A stretch of DNA of 64,000 bases, taken from contig JACCLO010000004.1 of assembly GCA_029448655.1 (NCBI GenBank), forward strand, positions 4,526,001-4,590,000, written 5' to 3'. The notes under the pieces were generated by a model. The model searched no databases. It had not been told where the DNA came from and saw nothing but the letters and a program-made list of their open reading frames with translations. Positions within the stretch are counted from its first letter, which is position 1. Every line of letters starts with the position of its first letter. The position numbers were made by a program, and so were the translations under genes. This DNA is from Wolfiporia cocos (Eukaryota > Basidiomycota > Agaricomycetes > Polyporales > Phaeolaceae). This document shows, piece by piece, positions 1-10,852 of this stretch.

Positions 1-206
1 GACCAATTCATACCTTCAAGGACTTGGTGCACAGATTGTTGACACCCACACCAAACCACTTCCTTACTCCCTGCAATGGGTAGAGTTTCAGTCAACTATC
101 TTAATCTGCCAACTGCCCTTCGCTTAAGAAATCGCAGTTGTGAGCTGGGTTTGCACGCAGATTAATCTGCTAGCTGCGGCAGATTAATCTACTGTGACAA
201 TAAAAT

Positions 207-286
207 GGTACATCCAGGATTTAAATCAAGGACCTTAGCACAGATAGCATTGCAGCATAATTAGCCAACTGAGCCATAGTGGCAAC
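207..286 (-). repeat. tRNA-like head of left SINE-like unit
   Basis: Read on -, it shows GGCTCAGTTGG, which is a classic D-arm/A-box, and after about 35 bases a B-box-like GATTTAAATCC. The spacing fits a pol III internal promoter. No paired acceptor stem or anticodon arm is evident, so this is a tRNA-derived retroposon head rather than a functional tRNA gene. Confidence 0.55.
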
Positions 287-574
287 AATTACCTTTGACC
301 AATCAAAATATATATAACGCAATTTTACACACAATTCCCGCAAATCATCACGGCAACTCACTGCTACAACAAGCATAAAGAAATCAATGATAGTGGTAGC
401 TTGATTTACCATGCCTGACCTGGAGCAACTCACCATGGGAAAGTTAAATACACTGGAATCACAGGTCTTTAGAGGCAGATTCATTTGTATTTGTGTTATG
501 GAAGATGTTAAACTGCGAAAATGAAGTTTACAAAATACTCTATATATTTCTTAAAAGTGTGCAGACAGTAGTTG

Positions 575-655
575 CACCGTAGCTAGTTGGCTAATGTATG
601 CTGTGATGCTCTTATTCTCATCTGTGCTAAGGTCCTTGGTTTGAATCCTGGATGT
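575..655 (+). repeat. tRNA-like head of right SINE-like unit
   Basis: A-box-like GCTAGTTGGCTAATG and B-box-like GGTTTGAATCC are separated by about 45 bases, followed by the same GATGTACCATTTTATTG junction as in the left copy. The B box is closer to consensus (GGTTCGANTCC) than in the left copy, so this unit may be the less decayed one. Confidence 0.55.
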
Positions 656-794
656 ACCATTTTATTGTCACAGTAGATTAATCTGCCGCAGCTAGCAGAT
701 TAATCTGCATGCAAACCTAGCTTGCAACTGCAATTCTTAAGCGAAGGGCAGTTGGCAGATTAAGATAGTTGACTGAAGTCCCTCACAATGGAGG

Positions 795-829
795 ATGTTC
801 ATCACATGCTTTGGCATTGTGATGAACAT
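795..829. repeat. Hairpin just outside the inverted SINE pair
   Basis: A perfect 12-base stem, ATGTTCATCACA (795-806) with TGTGATGAACAT (818-829), is separated by an 11-base loop. The flanking GGATGTT and AACATCC extend it imperfectly. It begins 18 bases after the right end of the inverted repeat. Its function is unknown. Confidence 0.5.
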
Positions 830-1584
830 GAACAACATCCTCATGCACTTCTGGTGGAGCAGCACATATGAGACAGTCAACTCCTGTTGCTTTGGACACC
901 TCCTGTGTTACGGATCGGATATCTGTTCAGCTGAAATAACTAAGTCGAGTTACTCAGTGTATCGAGTAGCGCACTACTCGTCGGTCTCCACAGAGACAGA
1001 GCGTCAATATACAAGCTGAGGGTTAATTACTTAACCTTTGAGAATGAGTATAAGATCTTTGTTATTCAACAAGGTTGAACTGAGGAACTCGACTGCTAAG
1101 TACATTGGGTTTCTATACTACAATTCACTATATGGGGTCATAGTGTCCATGGTACTGCTACCACTAAGTTGGACAAGCTAACGTATTAAGGGAATAAACG
1201 AGAAAGGCTGCGGTTGGGTGCAACAAGAGATGAAATGCAAGAAGCATATGGTTAGGCATATGATATCGACTAGGACGAGATGGAGCAGTGGCTGCTTGGC
1301 ATAGGGCTGTTGTACATGAAACAGGGCCCTACGGTTGAGCGGAGGCCCCAGAAACAAGACGCGTGAGAGAGCAGTTGAACGCGAAGTCCTCATACACAGT
1401 GAGGCATCATCAGCAAAGTGCGAGATCGTAGATATACTCATATCTACGTAGATATACCTAGCAGGTCCTGTAAATGTAGCAGGACCGGTATAGTTATGTA
1501 TAACCCCCTTATAGTAGCAGGTCCGCGCAATACCAAGCATCCAAGGGACACGTTCTTGCAAGGACGTGGCGCCCAGGCCCATCC

Positions 1585-1665
1585 TATTGCAAGGATCTCA
1601 CCTGAGGCCCTTGCTATTGCGAGGATCTTAGCTGAGGCTCTTGCTATTGCGAGGACCACACAATA
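1585..1665. repeat. 30-base minisatellite, about 3 units
   Basis: Three successive related units carry the core GCTATTGCGAGGATC and GCTGAGGCTCTT at a 30-base period, the last unit being partial. The period is a multiple of three, so frames stay open on both strands. No gene could be attached to it. Confidence 0.55.
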
Positions 1666-2530
1666 GCGGTTCCCTGCGTGGCTGGTGGGGCAGGGGTGCT
1701 GCTCTAGGGCACCGGTTATAGAAATGCAGCTCTTAGAATATATTAATACACACAGTACAGTGGCAATAAAAATTCAATTGTATTCATGTTAGTAGAGCCA
1801 GCTAGTCACAGAAGAGACTACAAAATATCCACCACAGAGCAGTAGTCTCTGGCCTCCACTCCCACACGCAGCGCGTGCGGCCGCGACCTCTTGGTAAGCA
1901 TGAACGTCCGCCATGAGCGTGGTGTGGATGCCATACACCGCCGCCATAGTGAGCGTGTCCCTCACGCAGAGCTCAATATCACCATACACAGCATGTCAGC
2001 CATGAGTCACTATAAGCAGGAAGGGAAGGAGAGGACGCACACGAGCACAGTCACAACATGTGTTGCAGTTTGGGATCTGCGGCGTTGCCAGGGCGCAGGA
2101 TGGTGCGGCGATGGCAGACTGATAGCGCGGTGATGGGCAAGCTAGTGGGTCGCTAGAGCTGCCGGTAGTGTACTTAAGCCGGGCGCGAGCAGAGTGGCTC
2201 ACCGCCAGTTTGTATCCCACCTACGTTCACTATCCTACAAAGAAGATTCGGCCCTGCGGCCACGGAATTTCCACACAAACTGGCCTGGATCAGCGAACTG
2301 GGCGACCCCTAGCAGACGATGTACCCACCCATTCACCGAGGCGACTGACCAGCCACACAGAAGCGGCGACGGGACCCCACCCATGAAGAGTTGGAGCGGG
2401 CGAGGTTGCAACAGCGGCGGGCAAGGGACAGGAGGTGCGGGCGAGGTGAGCGCTGGCGACACGCAGAGGTGGAGCCAGCGTAGAGGGGCCCTGGGAGGTG
2501 GCGGAGCTCGAGGGGGGAGCTGGAGGACCG

Positions 2531-2692
2531 GCCGAGGAGGTCCCCCGCCAGAGGCGCTGGAAGAGGCGCGGCAGGGGTGGCAAAGGCCATGGGTCCGGAA
2601 GCGGAGGATCGTCCGAGGAGGTCGCCCGCCAAGGGTGCAGGAAGATGTGCGGCAGGGGTGGCAAAGGCCACGGATCCAAGGAGGGGCGCACG
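2531..2692. repeat. 81-base tandem duplication, 2 units
   Basis: The segment beginning CCGAGGAGGTC at about 2532 recurs 81 bases downstream, including the shared stretch GCGGCAGGGGTGGCAAAGGCC. The two units differ by scattered substitutions. The period is in phase, so several frames stay open across it. No recognisable protein results. Confidence 0.6.
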
Positions 2693-3678
2693 GGGCGGCT
2701 AGGGGCCGCCAGGGAGTGCCAGAGGGAGCATCCGACGGGGTACTCAGCCGGTGACGACTGGGGGCACACAGCAGGGCGCCGGGGACTGGGCGATGAGACA
2801 CCAGGGAACCGGGTCAGAGCGGGAACGTGCCATGCCCGCACCACGAGGGGACGCGCGGGATAGCAAGTACGACCGATGACAACGAGCGCCGCGGGCCACG
2901 CGGGATAGCAAGTGCGAGCACAAGCCTCCAGACGGACCACGGAGCCAGCCAACGAGGGCGCATATATGCGCATGGAAAGGGAGAAAATATGACAGTAGAC
3001 GCACCAGATATCAGGAAGTGAGGGTGAGGAGTACCCAAAGGAGTGCAGAGGTGGGCACTGTCCAGCGCTGTGTGCCTGTCATGACAAGAAGCTTAACAGC
3101 AGTAGGGTTAGTAGGGTTGGCAGGGCATGCACTGGAGGGAGAAAGGAATAGGCATACTGCGCACCCAGCGAGCAGGGCCACAAGTAATGATCACAATGCA
3201 TGGCGCCAAGAGGGGAAGGAGAAAGAGAGACGAGGGAGAGAGAGAGAGCGGCGGACGCGTCAACTTCGAGAGGACGCCATATAGATTGAAGGAGAGAAAG
3301 ATCGGACACGTCGATGGCGACAAAAGCCAGCCTTTATGGATAAGATTCAAGAGCCGAACGAAAATATGACAGACTACAAAGTATGACGAAAGGCATTTCC
3401 CGATCAAGTAAGGGACTTACTAAATCGGACAGGAGGTCACACTCAGATACCCAGACGCCTCCCACACTACATGCGCTCAGCTTCATGCGCTTTATAATGG
3501 GTAGTAGCCAATCCTGTACCATCACCTGTACTTAACAGGGTGCCGCCATCGATGTTCTCCTTGCTTCTATCCTTACGGTGGTTGTAACTTGTAGCACATG
3601 TATCCATGACTTTCTGTTTAGTGTGCTCTCTGAGGATCTATGCTTAGACCATGCCTCTTGTGACTGCCATTAGTACTG

Positions 3679-3888
3679 CTGTGCTCATTAGTCCTGCAAT
3701 GAATATGTACATCTTCTTTAATCCTGAAAATAACATTTCAGTCCTCTTTGATCCTGCAACTAATATTCCGGTCCTCATTGATCCTGCAAATAACATTTCG
3801 GTCCTCTTTGATCCTGCAGATAACATGTCGATCCTCATTAATCCTGAAAATAGTATTTCAGTCCTCGTTGATCCTGCCAGTACCCTGC
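3679..3888 (+). repeat. 30-base tandem repeat reading as a decapeptide repeat
   Basis: About seven consecutive 30-base units share the pattern GTCCTCTTTGATCCTGCAAATAACATTTCG with substitutions. In the + frame that starts at the ATG at 3651 and stops at 3941, they read as a ten-residue repeat of the form V-L-[FI]-D-P-A-N-N-I-S. The frame is 96 codons. The - strand is also open through the array (about 3644-3838), so openness alone does not prove coding. No signal peptide, membrane segment or known domain is visible, and no spliced continuation was found. Confidence 0.75.
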
Positions 3889-5900
3889 GCGTAGTATCTG
3901 CTCGTATTTACATATATCTACCGAGCTGCTATTTACAATAGTTAGCGGACTAGATATGAGGGTTCGCGTTTTGCCGATGATTATACAAAAATACTAGTGC
4001 ACCGGACAGGCCATACCTTCATAAATGAAAATCCCCGCTATGTCAGTAGTGGGGTCTTTACAGCCAAAGTAGTCAGACGATCGTCTGCGAGAATTACTGA
4101 TCCAGTTCAAAAGTCCTGCCCTCATGTGATCGGGCACATGCAATTACTATCTATCACATGTTAGTCGGTGCTAACCCTCTCAAAATGAAAATGGTTGGCT
4201 CTTATGCTGGAATTACGGCCTCATTGCTATCTACTCGACGTCGAGTACGTAGCAACAGGATTAATCGACTCCGACACAGTTGCCACAGTCCAATTAGTAC
4301 CACATGATCAATGTTGTTCAAAAGTAGCTTCGGTCCCGGCATGGCCCGCTATAGGCTATGCTGCACAGTGTACCTCTGGAAGCCAGACCGTGAGGTCAGG
4401 CGAGTGGGTCATGAATGGTTTGTAATATGATGTCTGGGACATCATCATTCATATCGAGTGGAGGAGCATACATGAGAGTGTATGTCGCGGGTGACACAGC
4501 ATTATGATGAGTAGATGTATTTACATAATGGAAGTGTTTAACATTTGTACTTTATGTAGCTACGGATTTTGGATAGGTAGTCTTGATGCAACCAAAGATC
4601 TTTGCATCTACAACATCTTTTGACATTTGGAAGGCGACACGCAAAAAAACGTTAAGGCCCGTACCGTGTCATTTAGTCAAAAGGTCAGGAAAAGAAGTAA
4701 GCAGGAAGGAGATGTAGAAACTCCATCACAGAAAATCCACAGGGATGTGGCTCTACTAGGCCTGAGGCCTGGAGCTTTTTGGTCCGACTTTCAAAATTCA
4801 GTATGTTGCTCACGTTCAAACGTTCAACGTTCAACGTAGCGGGCCATGCCGGAACCGGCGCTACTTTGTTATATGTCTAGTAATTACAGAAAACAGAAGA
4901 GGTGCCACAGGCCCATATGACCTTAAGGCCGCATTTTTGACTGAGAATCTACTCTTCGTTGCCAACTTGAAGATTTTGTAGCGGGCCTTGCCGGAACCGG
5001 CGCTACCCTTATTGTATGTGGCGTGATCCGATCGGAGCAGTGGCGTAGTGGTTCGGTTCTGGACAATCAATTGATCAGTACCGCCGGTGACCGTCTAGTT
5101 AACATCCTTCACCTCGATGTGCTACAACGTAGGGTCCTGAATTCAGGAATGAACATGCAACGCAGGGAAGTTTGGTGCACTCGCAGTATTCAAGCTAGCT
5201 GGTCCCCCCTCAATGAGGGCGGTGGTATATGTGGCAGATTAAGATACTGACCTCTGCACCGCCACCGCCACCGCAGCTGGCTGGCTGGCTATGCATCAAG
5301 ATGAACAGCCAGGACGCTAGCTGAGAGCTCAGTCAAGCTGAGGATAGCCTGTGCTTGTTGGAAGCTTGCTACCCATGCGACTTGCTGGATTCCACCTGCT
5401 CTTCATCATTCGTGCTGTCCAGTATGTGCTGGTGCGCTGATGTTCATTGCGCCTATCCTCCAAATACATTCATCCAACCATTTCGAGCCTGTGCAGTTGA
5501 CAAATGGACGACTTGGACCGCGTCTGTGCATCTCAGCAATCAATATTGTGTCGCCCGTCCACTGGGCATCATCTCAACTGCGGTATGGTTGACCACGGAA
5601 CATCCGGCCTTCCCGCCAATAATACGCAACGATGCCCTAGGCGCAGTCAGTCCGGTGCACATATATAGGTCGTCCGACAACATCAACGTGAAACTCCCTG
5701 ATGGTGCAGGTATGCGCACCGCTTCTCAATCCTCAGGCGGGCATCAAGCAAGCAAGCTCTACGAGTTCTCGGATCGCCTCGACGGCGACCCTTGTACCCT
5801 CGCCGGCCAACAGATGCAGTGGCTCAGGTGCTTGGTGCCCTCACTTACGCTGTACTCTGCATGGCCTGACTCTCGTCCACGGAAGATAGCAACGAACACC
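3889..5900. other. Intergenic stretch with palindromic repeats
   Basis: No supported gene. It holds paired 29-base palindromic repeats (4836-4864 and 4978-5006), a perfect 14-base palindrome at 5135-5148, and at about 5225-5250 a GGCAGATTAAGATA word that also ends the SINE-like arms. An open frame at 5355-5915 begins at a TTG, has no recognisable domain and lies in the likely promoter of the downstream protease. Confidence 0.5.
4836..5006. repeat. Paired 29-base palindromic repeats (MITE-like)
   Basis: The same 29-base sequence occurs at 4836-4864 and 4978-5006 with one difference. It starts GTAGCG and ends CGCTAC, so its own ends are inverted, and it contains the palindrome GCCGGAACCGGC. 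The copies are direct repeats 142 bases apart, and some similarity continues just downstream of each. This could be a small non-autonomous element with structured ends or a local tandem duplication. No target-site duplication was identified. Confidence 0.5.
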
Positions 5901-5988
5901 TTCCTGCGTCCTTGACGGGAACGATGGATACTACAGTGGCTTCCGGTCTCCCGCGTAGTGATGCAGATGGTGTATGCGTAACTCGTGG

Positions 5989-5996
5989 TATAAAAG
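5989..5996 (+). promoter_or_regulatory. TATA box of first aspartic protease
   Basis: TATAAAAG lies about 118 bases before the ATG at 6114. The second protease gene has the same octamer at a similar distance. Confidence 0.6.
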
Positions 5997-6113
5997 CTAA
6001 GGAGCCGTGAGCGGGCTGTATCGCAGTTTGGGTCTGCTCGAAGTTGCTCCTGTGTCTGCACCAGGCAACGAAACAACTCCTGTTCCTGCCCATTCTCTCG
6101 CCCTCATCGCACA

Positions 6114-7765
6114 ATGTTCTGCAAAGCCTCGCTGGTCACCGTCGCACTCGCGCTGATTGCGACGGCCAACCCAGTAATGAGAGGCGGACCGGGCCCAGTC
6201 CGCATCCCTCTGGGCAAGCGGAGCTCGCTGACAAGACCTGACGGCACCGCGGACCTGGATGCTGCCATGCGCGAGACCGTGCGTGTACAGAAGTGCGTTT
6301 ACCTATTTCCTGCATCCAGGGGTGACGAAAGCTGACGCACACACGTACACAGCAAGCACCGCGCGAACCTGATGGCAATCGACCACAATATCGGCATCTC
6401 GAACTATCAGCCGGGGGCGCATGTCCCACCGCTGGCGACTATGCCTCCCTCGCCCTCCGCTTCTCTCGGTGCCCGCTCCCCTAACACAAAGGAACCAATC
6501 ATATGGATACCCCGCCAGGCGGACGAGTCGCTGACGACGCCAGAAAACGAGGAAATATGGACGGGCTCGATTGGAATTGGCACGCCTGCACAGGCATTCA
6601 CGATCGACTTTGACACGGGCTCGTCGGACCTGTGGGTACCCGCAGCATCGTGCCAGGGATGCGCCGGGAAGCACGCATACGACCCGAATAAGTCGTCCTC
6701 CAGCAAGGCCCAGAACGGGCAGCAGTTCCAGGAGGAATATGGGGATGGGTCAACGGTGAGCGGGGCGGTGTACACGGACGACGTGACCGTCGCGGGCGTG
6801 AACGTGACGGGGCAGTACTTTGCGGCGATCGACCAGGCGAGCGGGACTGTGTCGACGGCGCAAACGGACGGGATCCTGGGCATGGCGTGGCCTGCACTGT
6901 CGAACATCGGTCAGGTGCGTCTCCTTCCCCCTCCGTCGGTTTCGGCTTTGGCTGATTGCGCCATGTCCTGCAGAACCCTTTCTTCTTCACGGCGGTGCAG
7001 GAGAAGGCAGTCCCCGAAGGCGTCTTCGGCTTCAAGCTCGCGGGCAGCGGATCGACGCTGACGCTCGGCGGGACGGACTCGTCGCTATACAGCGGATCGA
7101 TCGAATACTACTCGCTCTCGAGCTCTGCGGGATACTGGCAGGTCGGAGACATGACCGCGTACGCGAATGGGACGGCGGCCGTGCAGCAACAGGAGACGGT
7201 GCGTTTGCCCTTCTCCTCTCTTCCCTTCAATAATCTGTGCTTTCGAATGGAGCGAATACTGATTGATGACCTGGAACAGGTATTCGACACGGGTACGACG
7301 CTGATGTACGGCCCACCGCTTCAGGTGATGCAGGTGTACACTGCGATGGGCGCGACGTACATCGGACAGGGCCTCTGGGCGTTCGACTGCGATTCGGTAC
7401 CGTCTCTCGCATTCAGCTTTGGCGGGAGCACGTGGAATGTCTCGGCGGATGTGTACGTGTCCCCCCATTCCCTCTCGTTGCTCTTGGTGTGCGAGGTGTA
7501 GCTCAGAGTCGGCTGATATGTGGCGCGCTGCAGATTCAACCTTGGGCAGGTACAGCAGGGCTCGAGCCAGTGTCTTGGGGCGCTCGTTGGGCTGGATATT
7601 GGCTTGGGCTTCAATACGTGGTTGCTTGGAGACGCGTAAGTCGAGTTTGGGACTCATCTCGCTCAATCGCCCTGATGCATGATGACCGCGCACAGGTTCC
7701 TGCAGAACGTGTACAGCGCATGGAATGTAGACCAGAGCGCCGTGGGCTTTGCTGCGCTCGCTTGA
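6114..7765 (+). CDS. Secreted pepsin-like aspartic protease (family A1)
   Basis: An endopeptidase of the pepsin fold, acting outside the cell or in the vacuole at acid pH. The best model has six exons: 6114-6292, 6353-6914, 6974-7198, 7280-7452, 7534-7635 and 7696-7765. It gives 436 residues with phases that close exactly. It starts with a signal peptide (MFCKASLVTVALALIATANP), followed by a propeptide of about 90 residues. The two catalytic motifs are present: DTGSSDLW in exon 2 and FDTGTTLMYG at the start of exon 4. The flap motif YGDGSTVSG and the family-typical WLLGDAF near the C-terminus are also visible. A TATA box precedes it. It resembles polyporopepsin-type enzymes of wood-decay fungi. 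A close paralogue lies at 26224-27781 on the opposite strand. Confidence 0.95.
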
Positions 7766-8093
7766 GCTGCTGCGGCTTGGCTGCATGAACAAACCGATCG
7801 GCGCGCCAGGCGATGGTTTGGACCAATATGCTGATTGCTGTCTTTGTTCGGTTCTCCTCGCTGATATTTATTTCTGTATCGTATGTCTTGTAACTCGGCC
7901 TGTAATAACACGATGTATCTGAAATGTCCACGAGACCGATACCAAGTGGCGGCGTCTACGGCCACTCCGAGGGCCGGGGTGAGGCACGCGTCCGTAAATA
8001 ACCGGGGTTGGGCGATGACTTCATCGACCTCGCCGCGCGCGGTCCTGAGACTGCTCTTGCTTGTATACCACTGCATTCTATACCGTCGCTCTA

Positions 8094-10852
8094 ATGCTCT
8101 CCGCCACTGCCCGTCGCGTTCCCGCCGCGTCCCTCCGCGTCGCCGCCCGCATCCCCCGCCGCGCGCCAGTCCCCGCCCGCCCGTTCTCCCTGTCCACGCC
8201 GCGCCTCGACACGCCAGTCGCCAACACGCCCGGCGGTGCCAACGCACGCCCGCCGCGCACCCCGCTTGGCCAGCGCATTCGCCGCCTCGCGCGCTTCTCG
8301 TTCTACCTCGTCGGCTCCACCGTCGTCGGCACCGTCGTCATCACCGCCGCCGTCTTCCTCCACGACGCGTTCACGTACACCGACCGCGTGCGTCGCGTGC
8401 CCAGCTAATTCTTGCGCGAGCTGCTAATGCGTCTGCGCGTGCAGCATATTGAGGGCGTGCCCGTTTCCCCGCTCGCGCTCCACCCCGAACGTGGCGGGCC
8501 GAAAAACCTTCCCGTCCTCAAGCGCCTCCTTGGCGACCTGGAGGACGATGAGAACGCCACCCTTGTTGAAAAGCCGCATCTTGTCATTGTAGGAGGCGGC
8601 TGGGGAGTGAGTCCTGCGCCGTCATGCATCTCCACGAAATGTTGCTTCCGGACCTGTTGCTGAACACGATCACACAGGCCGTCGGCGTGCTTAACACGCT
8701 GCGTCCGGGCGATTACCACGTCACCGTCGTCTCGCCCGAGACCTTCACGACATTCACCCCCCTCCTTCCCTGTACGTCGGCCGGTGTCTCCCGACCAGGA
8801 TGCTACTAACCCGGTTTCCCATTTCCCCATCTGGTTGTCCCTCTCCATTCACCATCCATCCCCTCCTTCCTGTAATCTCCCTTTCTTTCTATGTCCCCCA
8901 ACCATCTCCTCTCTGTCCTCCTACGCCCGCATACACAGCCGCGGCAGTCGGGACGGTCCAGGTACGCTCGCTCGTCGAGCCTCTGCGCAAAATTATCGCG
9001 CGCCTCCGCGGGCACCTCCTTCAAGCGCGTGCCGTCGACCTCGTCATGAGCGAACGCCTACTCGAGGTCGAAACGACGCGTGACGACGGTACGAAAGAGC
9101 GGATCTACGTCCCGTGAGTTCCGTCTGCTCCCTCAAGCACGTATGCGCTTTTATAGAATGAACGGATGCTGAGGCTGAGACGACGCGGACAGGTACGACA
9201 AGCTGGTGATCGCGGTCGGCTCGACGAGCAGCACGCACGGCGTGCCGGGGCTCGAGCACTGCTTGCAGCTCAAGACAATTGAGGACGCGCGCAAGATCCG
9301 GCAGCGCATCCTTGATAACTTCGAGGCGGCGTCGCTCCCGACGACCACGCCTGAGGACCGCCGCCGTCTCCTCTCGTTCGTGGTGTGCGGCGGCGGCCCC
9401 ACGGGCATTGAGACCGCTGCGGAAATCTATGATTTGTGCCAGGAGGATGTGATGAACTACGTAGGTGTGCCAAGTGCCTGAAATGCCGCGTGCTGATGCA
9501 GGTTGTGATCCGATACAGTACCCCAAGATCTGCCGCGAGGAAGTCTCAATCCATGTAATCCAGAGCAGGGAGCATATTCTGAACACAGTGCGTGTAACGG
9601 GTAGAAACAGGTACCAGTACTGATAGACTCTGTGTGACAGTACTCGGAAGCAATCTCCAAATACGCCGAGGTGCGCCTCCCCTGCCACCCTTTCACCCTC
9701 GCTAACCCCCTGCGCCCTCAGCGAAAATTCCTCCATGACCACATCGACCTGATCACATCCGCGCGCGTCGCGGCGGTACACCCGGACCGGGTGGAGTACA
9801 CGACGAAGAGCGTAGACGGGAAGACGGAGCGGCACAGCGTGCCGGCGAATTTCGTGCTGTGGAGCACGGGGATCGCGATGAACCCGTTCACGGAGCGGGT
9901 GAGCAACCTGCTGCCGAACCAGGTGCACAAGAAGGCGATCGAGGTGGACGCGCATCTGCGCGTGAAGGGCGCGCCGGTCGGCGAGGTGTACGCGCTCGGC
10001 GACGCGGCGACGATCGAGACGAGCGTGGTGAGCTACCTGCTCGAGCTCGTGGACGAGGCGGACAAGAACAAGGACGGGAAGATCGACTTTGAGGAGTGGG
10101 AAATCATGGGTGCGCCACCGTCCGTCTTTGCGCGCCCCCTTCGCTCAACACGATACCCGTCCAGTGAGCCGCATCAAGGCGCGCATCCCGATGGCAGAAT
10201 CGCAGCTGCAGAAGGTGCGCCGGAGGCGCGTGCTCCCGTAGCGGATCGCACTGATGGCGCGGCGCGCGAGACGTAGGTCCGGGAGCTGTTCGACTTGTAC
10301 GACAAGGATGCGGACAACAGCCTGACGCTGAACGAGCTCGCGGTGCTCCTGCAGGAGATCGGGAACAAGATCACGGCGCTGCCCGCGACGGCGCAGGTCG
10401 CGTCGCAGCAGGGCAAGTACATCGGGCATAAACTGACGAGGCTCGCGAAGCAGCACGACGTGCTCGCCGCGAACGGGCTCCTCGGCGGGCCCGGCGCGGA
10501 CGAGGCGGTCTCGGGGCCGTTCCGCTACCTCCACCTCGGCTCACTCGCGTGAGTGCGCGCGCGAGCGCTGTGACGGACCGACGCTGACCGGCTGGCGTGC
10601 GCAGGTACATCGGGAACGCGGCGGTGTTCGACATGGGCAAGATGAGCTTCATGGGCGGGCTCGTCGCGATGTACGCGTGGCGGAGCGTGTACTGGAGCGA
10701 GCAGGTGAGCTCGCGCACGCGCGCGCTGCTCATGATCGACTGGGTCGTGCGGTGCGTCCTCCCTCCGTGCCTCTCTTCGCCGTCGCGCGTGCCGGGTGTG
10801 GCTGACCGTGCGGCACAGGGGCGTGTGGGGCAGGGATCTCTCGCGGCTCTGA
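8094..10852 (+). CDS. NDE1: External alternative NADH dehydrogenase with EF-hands (type II)
   Basis: A single-subunit, rotenone-insensitive NADH:ubiquinone oxidoreductase expected on the outer face of the inner mitochondrial membrane, where it oxidises cytosolic NAD(P)H. Exons run from the ATG at 8094 (an arginine- and serine-rich mitochondrial presequence, then a hydrophobic segment near residues 65-85) to the TGA at 10850-10852. Visible motifs are the FAD-binding VGGGWGAVG (split by an intron), the NADH-binding GGGPTGIETAAE, STGIAMNP, the FAD-contacting YALGDAAT, and the family's C-terminal end WGRDLSRL. Two EF-hand loops occur in the insertion, DKNKDGKIDFEE (canonical) and DKDADNSLTLNE (Asn instead of Gly at loop position 6), so calcium regulation is likely. 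Roughly 690 residues. A start at an in-frame ATG at 8061 is possible, but 8094 gives the better presequence. Confidence 0.93.

Larger units (their letters stand above)
87..777. repeat. Inverted pair of tRNA-derived SINE-like units
   Basis: The sequence from 87 inward is repeated in inverted orientation ending at 777, with arms of roughly 190-200 bases and a unique centre of about 290 bases. Each arm has a tRNA-like head. On + it lies at about 575-655, with an A-box-like GCTAGTTGGCTAATG and a B-box-like GGTTTGAATCC. On - it lies at about 207-286, with GGCTCAGTTGG and GATTTAAATCC. Each head is followed by a shared body holding repeated AGATTAATCTGC words and ending in TTGACTGAA. The heads point outward from the centre, so the two units are back to back. 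I read this as two tRNA-derived SINE copies or one foldback element. No clear target-site duplication was found. Confidence 0.7.
778..3640. other. Gene-poor repeat-rich stretch
   Basis: No open frame here resembles a known protein or continues across plausible introns. It contains the hairpin at 795-829, a run of three related 30-base units at about 1585-1665, an 81-base tandem duplication at 2531-2692, and a short GA microsatellite near 3231-3247. Its open frames overlap on several strands over GC-rich repeats and look like chance. Confidence 0.6.

Noticed and set aside
1..131. Open frame ending IVDTHTKPLPYSLQW.., reminiscent of the end of a Copia-type polyprotein
   Set aside because: Only about 40 codons are visible, the match is to a short phrase, and no long terminal repeat or upstream domain lies in the window.
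2194..2863. Long overlapping frames of 120-230 codons on both strands
   Set aside because: They are Arg/Pro/Gly-rich shadows of a GC-rich tandem repeat, open in several frames at once, with no domain.
5012..5150. A-box-like TGGCGTAGTGGTTCGG as a possible tRNA gene or SINE
   Set aside because: No convincing B box at a normal distance and no acceptor stem; the palindromes nearby explain most of the structure.
5355..5915. 186-codon frame upstream of the first protease
   Set aside because: It begins at TTG, has no recognisable domain, and overlaps the protease promoter.
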